Source: DATGLG01 sp035294245 (GTDB taxonomy: Bacteria; Pseudomonadota; Alphaproteobacteria; JACZXZ01). From it: DNA of 64,000 nucleotides. The notes under the pieces were generated by a model that saw nothing but the letters and a program-made list of their open reading frames with translations, was not told the DNA's origin and did not search any database. The DNA lies in the NCBI GenBank assembly GCA_035294245.1, contig DATGLG010000034.1, positions 21,487-85,486 on the forward strand, in the 5' to 3' direction. The translations under genes and the position numbers were made by a program. This document shows, piece by piece, positions 24,922 to 32,966 of the stretch (position 1 is its first letter; each line of letters opens with the position of its first letter).

Positions 24922-25067
24922 CCGATAATATCCTCAAATAAATTTTCGACGAACGTTGCTGGACGTGGACGGCAGCATATCTTGCCATGGCGATATCATT
25001 CAAGTAATTGCCGAATTCGATCCTGGCAAGGGCCGAGCGAATTCATGCCGAGCAAATTCGAGGTCCG

Positions 25068-25565
25068 ATGATCGCTGTTGCGCTGGGCGCCAATCTGCCG
25101 AGCCCGCGCTTCGGACCGCCGCGGGCGACTTGTGAGGCGGCGCTTGCCGCGCTCGCGGAAAGGGGCGTGCGTGTGCTGCGCCGGTCGCGCTGGTATCGCT
25201 CGGCGCCTCTGCCGCCCTCCGATCAGCCCGATTTCGTCAATGGCGTGGTCGCGGTCGAGACCAAGCTCGACCCCGCGACGCTGCTTGCGCGGCTCCATGA
25301 GATCGAGGCCGAATTCGGCCGGCGTCGCGGCGCGCCCAACGCCGCCCGCCTGCTCGATCTCGATCTCCTCGTTTACCATGACCGTGTGAACGACGGTACC
25401 AGGGGCGGCCCGATCCTCCCGCATCCGCGCATGTTGGGGCGCGCCTTCGTGTTGCTGCCGCTCCGGGACGTGGCCCCCGACTGGCGGCACCCTGTGACGG
25501 GCGAGGCTCTCGCCGAGCTCATCGCCGCACTTCCGTCGCATCAGGAGATCGAGCCCCTCGATTGA
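25068..25565 (+). CDS. folK: 2-amino-4-hydroxy-6-hydroxymethyldihydropteridine pyrophosphokinase
   Basis: This folate-pathway enzyme transfers pyrophosphate from ATP to 6-hydroxymethyl-dihydropterin. The 165-residue protein has VALGANLPSP at the N-terminus, the pterin/ATP site region SRWYRSAPLPPSDQPDFVNGV, the catalytic Arg/Asp segment RLLDLDLLVYHD and the closing LPHPRMLGRAFVLLPL. The N-terminus is slightly unusual in using GANLPSP rather than GSNLG. The ATG at 25068 follows GAGGTCC; the frame opens earlier without family resemblance. It precedes rpoZ by 116 bases, which contain a promoter for the latter. folB and folP are not in the window. Confidence 0.93.
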   Translation: MIAVALGANLPSPRFGPPRATCEAALAALAERGVRVLRRSRWYRSAPLPPSDQPDFVNGVVAVETKLDPATLLARLHEIEAEFGRRRGAPNAARLLDLDLLVYHDRVNDGTRGGPILPHPRMLGRAFVLLPLRDVAPDWRHPVTGEALAELIAALPSHQEIEPLD

Positions 25566-25615
25566 GCCGCCGCCCGCAAACCCGCGGAATTGGCCGAACT
25601 CCCGAGGCTTGGGCC

Positions 25616-25644
25616 TTGCCTTGCCCGAATCTCACCCATATATT
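25616..25644 (+). promoter_or_regulatory. Predicted sigma-70 promoter of rpoZ-rsh
   Basis: TTGCCT (25616-25621), a 17-base spacer, then TATATT (25639-25644), 37 bases before the rpoZ ATG. The region is AT-rich against a GC-rich background. Confidence 0.55.
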
Positions 25645-25681
25645 CATCAGTTCATTCCGTCGGGTTTTGGAGTAGCTCTAA

Positions 25682-26104
25682 ATGGCTCGCGTTACCGTAG
25701 AAGACTGCGTTCTCAAGGTTCCCAACCGCTTCGAGCTGGTCATGCTGGCGGCCAATCGGGCGCGCGACATCGCGGCCGGCGCTTCGCTCACCCTCGAGCG
25801 CGACAACGACAAGAACCCGGTCGTAGCCTTGCGCGAAATCGCCGAGGAGACCGTTCCGATCGAGTCGCTTCGCGAGGGCATCATCAAGGGAATGCAGAAA
25901 CTGGTCGAGGTCGACGAGCCCGAGGAGGAGGAGATGGACGCCGTCGCCGCGCAGCAGCTTGCGGCGGCCGGCGGCGAGCTTGCGGGCGTCGAGGCGACCG
26001 CCGACGAGATCGAAGAGGACGACGAGCTGATCGGCGAGGACGAAGAGCTCGACATGGATTCCGAAGCGGACGCCGGCGGAGAGTCCGAGCAGGACGCGGG
26101 GTGA
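25682..26104 (+). CDS. rpoZ: RNA polymerase omega subunit, with long acidic tail
   Basis: Omega assists assembly and stability of beta-prime. The conserved core (about residues 1-70) has MARVTVEDCVLKVPNRFEL, NRARDIAAG and NPVVALREIAE. From about residue 75 to 140 there is a highly acidic, Ala/Gly-rich extension with runs of Glu and Asp, making the protein 140 residues long where omega is usually 80-130. It is separated from rsh by a 30-residue ORF that bridges the gap, so rpoZ and rsh are probably one transcript, as in many bacteria. The ATG follows GGAGTAGCTCTAA. Confidence 0.95.
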   Translation: MARVTVEDCVLKVPNRFELVMLAANRARDIAAGASLTLERDNDKNPVVALREIAEETVPIESLREGIIKGMQKLVEVDEPEEEEMDAVAAQQLAAAGGELAGVEATADEIEEDDELIGEDEELDMDSEADAGGESEQDAG

Positions 26105-26118
26105 TCTCGGGGAGGGCG

Positions 26119-26211
26119 ATGGCCGAAACGAACGACCGCGGCGTCGCCCCCAAGCCGCTTTCCTTGAGCAAAGCCGACGCGGCGCCCGTCCGGGAAGGTA
26201 GGGCGACGTGA
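26119..26211 (+). CDS. Possible 30-aa leader peptide gene between rpoZ and rsh
   Basis: An ATG at 26119 with a strong GGGGAGGG site two bases upstream opens a 30-codon frame (MAETNDRGVAPKPLSLSKAD then APVREGRAT). It stops in a GTGA overlap with the GTG start of rsh. The peptide is Ala/Lys/Arg-rich with no recognised family. The ribosome-binding site and the exact overlap suggest it couples ribosomes from rpoZ into rsh, whether or not the peptide itself matters. It could instead be an extended rsh N-terminus read in another frame; no frameshift signal was seen. Confidence 0.5.
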   Translation: MAETNDRGVAPKPLSLSKADAAPVREGRAT

Positions 26212-28361
26212 TTCGCCAATACGAGCTGGTCGAGCGGGTTCGTGCCTACGATCCCGACGCCGACGAGGACAAGCTCAATCGCGCTTACGTCTTCTCGATG
26301 AAGGCGCATGGGAGCCAGAAGCGCGAGTCGGGGGATCCCTATTTCTCCCATCCGCTCGAAGTCGCCGGCATTCTCACGCGCTACAAGCTCGACAGCGATA
26401 CGATCGTAACGGCTCTTCTCCACGACACGGTCGAGGACACGCTGGCGACGCTCGAGGACATCGAGCGGCGCTTCGGGCACGAGGTGGCGAGGCTGGTCGA
26501 CGGGGTCACCAAGCTCTCGCGCATCGAGCTCCAGTCGGAGGCGAGTCGGCAGGCGGAGAATTTCCGGAAACTGCTCCTCGCCATGTCGGAGGATATCCGG
26601 GTGCTGCTGGTCAAACTTGCCGACCGGCTGCACAACATGCGCACGCTGCGATACATCAACGATCCCGAGCGGCGTCGCCGCATCGCGCGGGAGACGATGG
26701 AGATTTACGCGCCGCTTGCCGAGCGCATCGGCATGCATGACATCAAGGACGAGCTCGAGGACTTGGCGTTCTCCGAGCTCAATCCCGATGCGCGCGAGTC
26801 CATTATCGCCCGCCTCAAATTCCTGCGCGAGCAGGGCGGCGACCTCGTCAGCCGCATCATGGCGGAGCTTCGTCGCATCCTCCACGACGAGGGGATCGAG
26901 GCGCAGATTTCCGGACGGGAGAAGCAGCCCTATTCGATCTGGCGCAAGATGCAGCGGCGCAACGTGGCGTTCGAGCAGTTGTCGGATATCATGGCCTTCC
27001 GCATCGTCGTCGATACGGTGCAGGACTGCTACCGCGCGCTCGGCGTCATCCACAGCCGTTACCGTGTCGTGCCGGGGCGCTTCAAGGACTACATCTCGCT
27101 TCCCAAACCGAACGGATATCGCTCGCTGCACACCGGCGTCTACGGCCCCGAGAAGCAGCGCATTGAGATCCAGATCCGCACCACGGATATGCACGAGGTG
27201 GCGGAGTATGGCGTCGCCGCGCATTGGCAATACAAGCAGGGTGTCACGAAGGACGGCCGCCAATACCGCTGGCTGCGCGAGCTCCTCGAAATTCTTGAGC
27301 ACGCATCCGGGCCCGACGAGTTCCTCGAGCACACCAAGCTCGAGATGTTTCAGGACCAAGTTTTCTGCTTCACGCCCAAGGGCGACCTGATCGCGCTGCC
27401 GCAAGGTGCGACGCCCGTCGACTTCGCCTATGCGATCCATTCCGAGGTCGGCGACACCTGTGTCGGCTGCAAGATCAACGGGCGCATGATGCCGTTGCGG
27501 AGCCAGCTTAAGAATGGCGATCAGGTCGAGATCGTTACCTCGCGCACGCAGACGCCGTCGCCAGAATGGGAGCGCTTCGTCGTCACCGGCAAAGCGCGCG
27601 CGCGGATAAGGCGGTTCATCCGTGTGCAGAAGCACCAGGAGTATCTCACGCTCGGCCGCAGCATTCTGGAGAAGGTGTTCCGGCAAGCGGGCTATGATCT
27701 GACCGACAAGAGCATCGAAGGCGTCCTCAAGATCTTCAAGTGCGATGACGTCGCGAACCTCATCGCAGCAGTAGGAGAGGGGCAGCATACCGGGCGCGAG
27801 GTGCTGCACGCGGTCTATCCGGGCATTAAGCAGCAAGGGAAGGAGGGCAGGGACGGCAAGGTCGTGCCGATCGCAAAGGCTCGCGGCCGGCGCGCTAAAA
27901 CCTCCGATCAGGCGATCCCGATCAAGGGCCTCATTCCCGGCATGGCGGTGCACTTCGCCGGCTGCTGCCATCCATTGCCCGGTGACCGCATCGTCGGGCT
28001 GGTGACGACGGGCAAGGGAGTGACCATCCACACCATCGACTGCGAGACCCTAGAGCGCTACAGCGATGCGCCCGAGCGCTGGCTGGATGTTGGATGGGAG
28101 GCGGCGGTCGCCAATGATGAAGGCCATATCGGCCGCATCAATGTCGTCGTCTCGAACGAGCCCGGGACCCTCGGAGAGCTCTCGACGCTCATCGGCAAGC
28201 AGAAGGGCAATATCACAAATCTGCGCATCACCCATCGCTCCACCGATTTCTTCGAAATGCTGGTCGACATCGAAGTGCAGGACCTGAAGCATCTGACCAA
28301 TATCATGGCAGCACTCCGCGCCTCGCCCGCCATCAATTCGGTCGAGCGGGCGCGCGGCTGA
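26208..28361 (+). CDS. rsh: Bifunctional (p)ppGpp synthetase/hydrolase (RelA/SpoT homologue)
   Basis: This is the single long Rsh typical of alphaproteobacteria (717 aa), making and degrading the stringent-response alarmone. The order of domains is: an HD hydrolase with His48 in YFSHPLEVAG and the His72-Asp73 pair in LLHDTVEDT, intact and so probably active; the synthetase domain with GREKQPYSIWRKM and SLPKPNGYRSLHT; TGS (about 375-435, FCFTPKGDLIALPQGATPVD); a zinc-finger/helical part with GCCHPLPGD; and a C-terminal ACT domain. The GTG start overlaps the upstream 30-codon frame. pdxJ follows after 10 bases. Confidence 0.95.
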   Translation: MIRQYELVERVRAYDPDADEDKLNRAYVFSMKAHGSQKRESGDPYFSHPLEVAGILTRYKLDSDTIVTALLHDTVEDTLATLEDIERRFGHEVARLVDGVTKLSRIELQSEASRQAENFRKLLLAMSEDIRVLLVKLADRLHNMRTLRYINDPERRRRIARETMEIYAPLAERIGMHDIKDELEDLAFSELNPDARESIIARLKFLREQGGDLVSRIMAELRRILHDEGIEAQISGREKQPYSIWRKMQRRNVAFEQLSDIMAFRIVVDTVQDCYRALGVIHSRYRVVPGRFKDYISLPKPNGYRSLHTGVYGPEKQRIEIQIRTTDMHEVAEYGVAAHWQYKQGVTKDGRQYRWLRELLEILEHASGPDEFLEHTKLEMFQDQVFCFTPKGDLIALPQGATPVDFAYAIHSEVGDTCVGCKINGRMMPLRSQLKNGDQVEIVTSRTQTPSPEWERFVVTGKARARIRRFIRVQKHQEYLTLGRSILEKVFRQAGYDLTDKSIEGVLKIFKCDDVANLIAAVGEGQHTGREVLHAVYPGIKQQGKEGRDGKVVPIAKARGRRAKTSDQAIPIKGLIPGMAVHFAGCCHPLPGDRIVGLVTTGKGVTIHTIDCETLERYSDAPERWLDVGWEAAVANDEGHIGRINVVVSNEPGTLGELSTLIGKQKGNITNLRITHRSTDFFEMLVDIEVQDLKHLTNIMAALRASPAINSVERARG

Positions 28362-28371
28362 GGGGGAAGGA

Positions 28372-29127
28372 ATGCGGCGATATCTGCGTCTCGGCGTGAA
28401 CATCGATCACGTGGCGACCATCCGGAACGCGCGGGGCGGGCCGCACCCCGACCCTGTTCGCGCCGCGCGACTGGCGGCGCAGGCGGGCGCCGACGGGATT
28501 ACGGCGCATTTGCGCGAGGATCGCCGCCACATTTCCGACGACGATATCAGCCGGCTGAGCCGAGAGATCGATTTGCCCCTCAATCTCGAAATGGCGGCGA
28601 CCGACGAGATGCTGAGAATCGCCCTGCGCCATAAGCCCCATGCCGCCTGCATCGTGCCGGAAAAGCGTGCGGAGCTGACGACCGAGGGCGGGCTCGACGC
28701 CGTGCGCGGTCGCGGTCATCTCGCGCGCTTCGTGCGCGAGCTCGGGGCGGCTGGCGTTCGCGTTTCCCTCTTTATCGATCCGGAGCCAGAGCAGCTCGAC
28801 GCCGCCAGGGAGCTGGGTGCGCCCGTCGTCGAGCTCCACACCGGCGCCTATTGCGAAGCCAGCGGTGACCGGCTGGAGGCCGAGCTTGGTCGTCTGATCA
28901 GGGCGGCAGCGCATGCCGAGGCGATCGGTCTCGAATGCCATGCTGGGCATGGCCTTACTTTCGACAGCGTTGGGCCTGTCGCCGCCATTCAGACGATCGT
29001 CGAGCTCAATATCGGGCATTTCCTCGTGGGCGAGGCGATCTTTGGTGGGCTCGACTCGGCGATCAAGCGCATGCGCGCGCTGATGGACAAGGCGAGGGCG
29101 GAAGCCGCCGGAGAGCGCAGCGCCTGA
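28372..29127 (+). CDS. pdxJ: Pyridoxine 5'-phosphate synthase
   Basis: PdxJ closes the pyridoxine ring from 1-deoxyxylulose 5-phosphate and 3-amino-2-oxopropyl phosphate in the DXP-dependent vitamin B6 pathway. The 251-residue barrel has LGVNIDHVATIRNARGG with the active-site His/Arg, GITAHLREDRRHI, a Glu in NLEMAATDEM, and the phosphate-binding GHGLTFDSV with GEAIFGGL at the end. All are standard. It sits between rsh and acpS, the usual alphaproteobacterial order. The ATG follows GGGGGAAGGA. Confidence 0.96.
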   Translation: MRRYLRLGVNIDHVATIRNARGGPHPDPVRAARLAAQAGADGITAHLREDRRHISDDDISRLSREIDLPLNLEMAATDEMLRIALRHKPHAACIVPEKRAELTTEGGLDAVRGRGHLARFVRELGAAGVRVSLFIDPEPEQLDAARELGAPVVELHTGAYCEASGDRLEAELGRLIRAAAHAEAIGLECHAGHGLTFDSVGPVAAIQTIVELNIGHFLVGEAIFGGLDSAIKRMRALMDKARAEAAGERSA

Positions 29128-29159
29128 CGTCGGTTTGGGCGCGTCCCTGGAGTTCGGCC

Positions 29160-29561
29160 GTGATCGTCGGAATCGGCAGCGACCTCATCGATATTCGTCG
29201 CATCGAGCAAACGCTTGCCCGCTTCGGCGATCGCTTCGTCAATCGCGTTTTCACCGCCCTCGAGCGCGAGCGATCGGAAAGGCGGCACAATCGGGCCGCC
29301 AGCTATGCGCGACGCTTCGCCGCCAAGGAGGCATGTTCGAAGGCCCTCGGCACCGGCTTCCGCAAGGGCGTCTTCTGGCGCGATCTCGGCGTCATCAACC
29401 TGGCCTCGGGGCGACCGACTATGCTGCTTACGGGAGGCGCGGCCCAGCGCCTCGCTGCGCTCGTGCCGCCGGACATGGCGCCGCGCATCGACGTGACGCT
29501 GACCGATGAGCCGCCATTCGCCGAGGCGGTCGTCATCATCTCGGCGGTACCCCGCGAGTAG
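29160..29561 (+). CDS. acpS: Holo-[acyl-carrier-protein] synthase
   Basis: AcpS transfers the 4'-phosphopantetheine arm from CoA to acyl carrier protein. The 133-residue protein has the Mg-binding Asp in VGIGSDLIDIRRIE and the Glu in FAAKEACSKALGTG. A GTG start at 29160, with GGAG nine bases upstream, gives the family N-terminus; the frame is open further upstream but overlaps pdxJ there. It is 32 bases downstream of pdxJ, and 105 bases separate it from lepB, which appears to have its own promoter. Confidence 0.94.
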   Translation: MIVGIGSDLIDIRRIEQTLARFGDRFVNRVFTALERERSERRHNRAASYARRFAAKEACSKALGTGFRKGVFWRDLGVINLASGRPTMLLTGGAAQRLAALVPPDMAPRIDVTLTDEPPFAEAVVIISAVPRE

Positions 29562-29599
29562 GGTCGCGCGGAAAACCCCCCTCGTTGAGGCTGTCTGGC

Positions 29600-29628
29600 T
29601 TGACAGCGCGGACGCGGACTGGCTTGAT
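29600..29628 (+). promoter_or_regulatory. Predicted promoter of the lepB-rnc-era group
   Basis: TTGACA (29600-29605), 17 bases, CTTGAT (29623-29628), 38 bases before the lepB start. The -35 is perfect and the -10 weak, a pattern common in alphaproteobacterial promoters. Confidence 0.45.
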
Positions 29629-29666
29629 CCCTGCGCCTATCCGAGAAATCGAACGAGAATTGAGTA

Positions 29667-30431
29667 ATGTCAGATAGTTATAAACAAAAACTCATGACAA
29701 AGAAAAAAGCGGGTGGCTTATGGGAGACGGTGAAGACGGTCATCTATGCCGTTCTCATCGCCCTCGTGATTCGCACCTTTGCCTATGAGCCGTTCAATAT
29801 TCCCTCCGGCTCGATGATTCCGACGCTTCTTGTCGGCGATTATCTTTTCGTCTCCAAATTCTCTTATGGCTACAGCAAATATTCGCTGCCTCTCAGCCTG
29901 CCGCTCTTCTCCGGCCGCCTCCTCTTTACCCCGCCGCAACGCGGCGACGTGATGGTGTTCAAGCTGCCGAGCGACGACAAGGTCGATTACATCAAGCGCA
30001 TCATCGGGTTGCCTGGCGATCATATCCAGGTGATCCACGGCGCCCTTTACATCAATGGTCAGCCGGTCAAGGAGGAGCGGACGACGGATTACGTGATGGA
30101 TGAGCCGGGCGGCTACAGCGTGCATATCCCGCAATATATCGAGACCTTGCCGAACGGCGTCCGTCATCCGATCCTTAAGCTGACGGACGAAGGGCCGCTC
30201 AACAACACGCAAGAATACGTGGTGCCGCCAGGCCACTACTTCGCGATGGGCGACAATCGCGACAACTCGCTGGACAGCCGCGTTCCGAACGTCGGGTACA
30301 TCCCCGCCGAAAATCTCGTAGGGCGAGCCGAATTCCTGTTCTTCTCCACCAACGGAAGCGCGCACTGGTGGGAGGTCTGGAAATGGCCGTTTGCGATCCG
30401 CTACGGACGGCTGTTTCAGGCCATTCACTAG
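29667..30431 (+). CDS. lepB: Signal peptidase I
   Basis: LepB is the membrane serine/lysine-dyad protease that removes signal peptides from Sec and Tat substrates. In 254 residues there is one N-terminal membrane anchor (about 20-36). The catalytic Ser49 follows in FNIPSGSMIPTLLVGD, then Lys110 in DYIKRIIGLPGD, and box E FAMGDNRDNSLDSR. The single anchor, rather than the two of E. coli, is usual in alphaproteobacteria. It leads the lepB-rnc-era cluster with rnc starting one base after its stop. Confidence 0.96.
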   Translation: MSDSYKQKLMTKKKAGGLWETVKTVIYAVLIALVIRTFAYEPFNIPSGSMIPTLLVGDYLFVSKFSYGYSKYSLPLSLPLFSGRLLFTPPQRGDVMVFKLPSDDKVDYIKRIIGLPGDHIQVIHGALYINGQPVKEERTTDYVMDEPGGYSVHIPQYIETLPNGVRHPILKLTDEGPLNNTQEYVVPPGHYFAMGDNRDNSLDSRVPNVGYIPAENLVGRAEFLFFSTNGSAHWWEVWKWPFAIRYGRLFQAIH

Positions 30432-30432
30432 C

Positions 30433-31143
30433 GTGTTGGGCGAGCGCAAATCGTCGCGGCTCGCCGTCCTCCAGGAGGCGCTCGGCTATTCCTTCAAGCG
30501 AATCGAGCTGCTCGAGCAGGCGCTGACCCATCGCAGCGCCGTGCGCGCCCACGGTAAAGTGCCGGAAGGCTACGAGCGTCTCGAGTTTCTCGGAGACCGC
30601 GTGCTCGGGCTGGTCGTGGCCGAGCTACTGGTCCACAAATATACGCACGAGCAGGAAGGCGAGCTGACACGCCGCCACACGGCGCTGGTTCGGCGGGACA
30701 CGCTCGTCGAGGTGGCGCGCACCGTCGACCTCGGAAGCCATCTCAGGCTTTCCAAGGGGGAAGCGGGAGCCGGGAGCCGCGAAAGCCCGACGGTTCTCGC
30801 CGATGCCTGCGAGGCGGTCATCGCGGCGCTCTATCTCGACGGCGGCCTCGATGCAGCGCGGCCTTTCATCGAGCGCTATTGGACGCCTTTCATGGCTGCG
30901 GCCTCGATCCCGCCGCGGGACGCCAAGACGGCCCTTCAGGAATGGGCGCAAGGGGAGAAGCTGCCGCTTCCGGTGTACAGCACCGTCGCGGTCGAGGGCC
31001 CATCCCACGAGCCGGTCTTCACCATCTCCGTCGCCGTCAAAGGAATGGAGCCTCTGGCAGCTCGCGGACGTTCCAAGCGTGCCGCTGAGCAGGCTGCCGC
31101 AGAGATGCTCCTTGCGCGCGTCCGGGATCGCCGCAGTGGCTGA
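30433..31143 (+). CDS. rnc: Ribonuclease III
   Basis: RNase III cuts double-stranded RNA in rRNA processing and mRNA decay. The 236-residue protein has the signature ERLEFLGDRVLGLV with catalytic Glu and Asp, the second metal site in LADACEAVIAALYLDGG, and a C-terminal double-stranded RNA-binding domain (about 160-230, with PVYSTVAVEGPSHEPVF and the Lys/Arg-rich SKRAAEQAAAEMLL). A GTG one base after the lepB stop is the likely start; its ribosome-binding site is weak, which fits translational coupling. It overlaps era by 8 bases. Confidence 0.95.
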   Translation: MLGERKSSRLAVLQEALGYSFKRIELLEQALTHRSAVRAHGKVPEGYERLEFLGDRVLGLVVAELLVHKYTHEQEGELTRRHTALVRRDTLVEVARTVDLGSHLRLSKGEAGAGSRESPTVLADACEAVIAALYLDGGLDAARPFIERYWTPFMAAASIPPRDAKTALQEWAQGEKLPLPVYSTVAVEGPSHEPVFTISVAVKGMEPLAARGRSKRAAEQAAAEMLLARVRDRRSG

Positions 31144-32074
31144 AGATCAGCCCGGAACCTCCGTGCCGACGGGCAATTCGCCGGGCGAGCGCTGCGGCTT
31201 CGTCGCCCTGCTCGGCGCGCCCAATGCGGGAAAGTCCACTCTCACCAATGCCCTCGTGGGCGCCAAGATCTCGATCGTCACGCCAAAGGTGCAGACGACG
31301 CGGATGCGCATCGTCGGCATCGCCGTCCTCGGCTCGGCGCAGCTCGTTCTGGTGGACACGCCCGGGATCTTCGCGCCTCGGCGTCGGCTTGACCGGGCCA
31401 TGGTCGCAGCGGCCTGGAAGGGCGCGCGCGACGCCGATGTCGTCTGCCTGATCGTCGATTCGAAGCGGGGCCTCGACGACGATACGCGGCGGATCGTCGA
31501 GGGGCTCCGCGGGAGCGGGACCAAGGCGGTTCTTGTTCTCAACAAGATCGACGAGGTGAGAAAACCGCTCCTCCTCGATCTCGCTGCCCGCATGAATGCC
31601 GAAGGGGTCTTCACCGATACCTTCATGATCTCGGCCCTTACGGGCGACGGTGTCGCGGATTTGCGCGCCTTCCTCGCCGCCCGCATGCCTTCCGGGCCCT
31701 GGCTCTATCCCGAGGATCAGCTCTCGGACCTGCCGCAGCGGCTCCTGGCTGCCGAACTCGTTCGTGAGCAAGTGTTCCTGCAACTGCATCAGGAGCTGCC
31801 GTATGGCAGCGCCGTCGAGGTGGAGAGCTGGGAGGAGTTTGCCGATGGCAGCGCCAAGGTGACGGCGGTCATCTATGTCCAGCGCGAGGGGCAGCGGCCG
31901 ATCGTGCTCGGCCGAAACGGCAGTCGCATCAAGTCCATCGGCGTCGCGGCGCGCAAGGAGCTTGAGCTTCTCCTCGGCAGGCGCGTCCACCTTATGCTTC
32001 GCGTCAAGGTGCAGGAAGACTGGCAGGAAAGGCCGGAGCTTTATCGCGGGCTCGGCCTCGATTTCGAAGTGTAG
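31136..32074 (+). CDS. era: GTPase Era
   Basis: Era is an essential GTPase that binds 16S rRNA during 30S assembly. In 312 residues the GTPase domain shows G1 GAPNAGKST, G2 within PKVQTTRMR, G3 DTPGIF and G4 NKID. The C-terminal KH domain contains VLGRNGSRIKSIGVAARKEL and ends with the rRNA-interacting WQERPELYRGLG. The GTG start lies inside rnc (8-base overlap), giving tight coupling; the N-terminal 15 residues before the GTPase fold are poorly conserved. recO follows 65 bases later. Confidence 0.95.
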   Translation: MAEDQPGTSVPTGNSPGERCGFVALLGAPNAGKSTLTNALVGAKISIVTPKVQTTRMRIVGIAVLGSAQLVLVDTPGIFAPRRRLDRAMVAAAWKGARDADVVCLIVDSKRGLDDDTRRIVEGLRGSGTKAVLVLNKIDEVRKPLLLDLAARMNAEGVFTDTFMISALTGDGVADLRAFLAARMPSGPWLYPEDQLSDLPQRLLAAELVREQVFLQLHQELPYGSAVEVESWEEFADGSAKVTAVIYVQREGQRPIVLGRNGSRIKSIGVAARKELELLLGRRVHLMLRVKVQEDWQERPELYRGLGLDFEV

Positions 32075-32139
32075 AAGCGCCGGTCGCGGCGCCGCAAATC
32101 CCGCTCGTCAGGGCCTTTGCCTTGCGCTAAACCGCTCTC

Positions 32140-32919
32140 ATGGAATGGACGGACGAAGGCATCGTCCTCTCGGCAAGACGACATGGCGAGAGCGCCGCGA
32201 TCGTGCAGCTCCTGACTCGCGGTCACGGCCGGCATCCAGGTCTCGTTCACGGGGGCGCGGGCGCGAGGCTGCGCGGCATGCTCCAGCCGGGAAACCGCGT
32301 GCAGGCGACGTGGCGGGCGCGGCTTGCGGAGCATCTCGGCACCTATAGCTGCGAGCTCCTCCACAGCGGTGCCGCCGCGCTGCTCGATGACGCGCTGAGG
32401 CTGGCCGCACTTGCGGCCGCATGTGCCGTCGCCGAGGCGGCGCTGCCCGAGCGGGAACCGCACACGGCCGTGTTCACCGGCCTGGCGGCACTCATCGCGG
32501 CGTGGGAGTCGACCGACCGCATCGCAGGATGGGGGCGCGCCCTGGTGCAATGGGAGCTTGGACTCCTTGCGGAGCTCGGCTTCGGCCTCGACCTCGCCCG
32601 CTGCGCCGCCACGGGCCGTAATGACGAGCTCGCCTATGTCTCGCCGCGAACGGGCCGGGCGGTTTCGCTTTCCGCGGGCGAGCCGTACAAGGATCGCCTC
32701 CTCCCCCTGCCAGCCTTCCTCGTAAAGGCCGGGGCCGCTGCGCGTGAGGACGACATTCTTCCCGGCCTCGCCCTGACGGGCCATTTTCTTGAGCGCCATG
32801 TTTTTGCCGGGTTGCATCGGTCGATCCCGCCCGCGCGGATTCATCTGCTGAATCGGCTTCGGCGCGCGCTCCGCGGTGCCGGCAAGCTGACGACAGACAC
32901 GGATTGCCCGAGGATTTGA
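32140..32919 (+). CDS. recO: DNA repair protein RecO
   Basis: RecO helps load RecA through RecR in gap repair. The 259-residue protein begins with the OB-fold segment EGIVLSARRHGESAAIVQLLTR and ends with a helical domain. The region CAATGRNDELAYVSPRTGRAVS corresponds to the family's zinc region but keeps only one cysteine there, as expected for alphaproteobacterial RecO without a zinc finger. Position between era and parC is the usual order. No strong ribosome-binding site precedes the ATG. Confidence 0.92.
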   Translation: MEWTDEGIVLSARRHGESAAIVQLLTRGHGRHPGLVHGGAGARLRGMLQPGNRVQATWRARLAEHLGTYSCELLHSGAAALLDDALRLAALAAACAVAEAALPEREPHTAVFTGLAALIAAWESTDRIAGWGRALVQWELGLLAELGFGLDLARCAATGRNDELAYVSPRTGRAVSLSAGEPYKDRLLPLPAFLVKAGAAAREDDILPGLALTGHFLERHVFAGLHRSIPPARIHLLNRLRRALRGAGKLTTDTDCPRI

Positions 32920-32966
32920 CCGCAGGCGCCGCTCCGGCTACATCGAGACTCCGGAAAGGAGATTCC

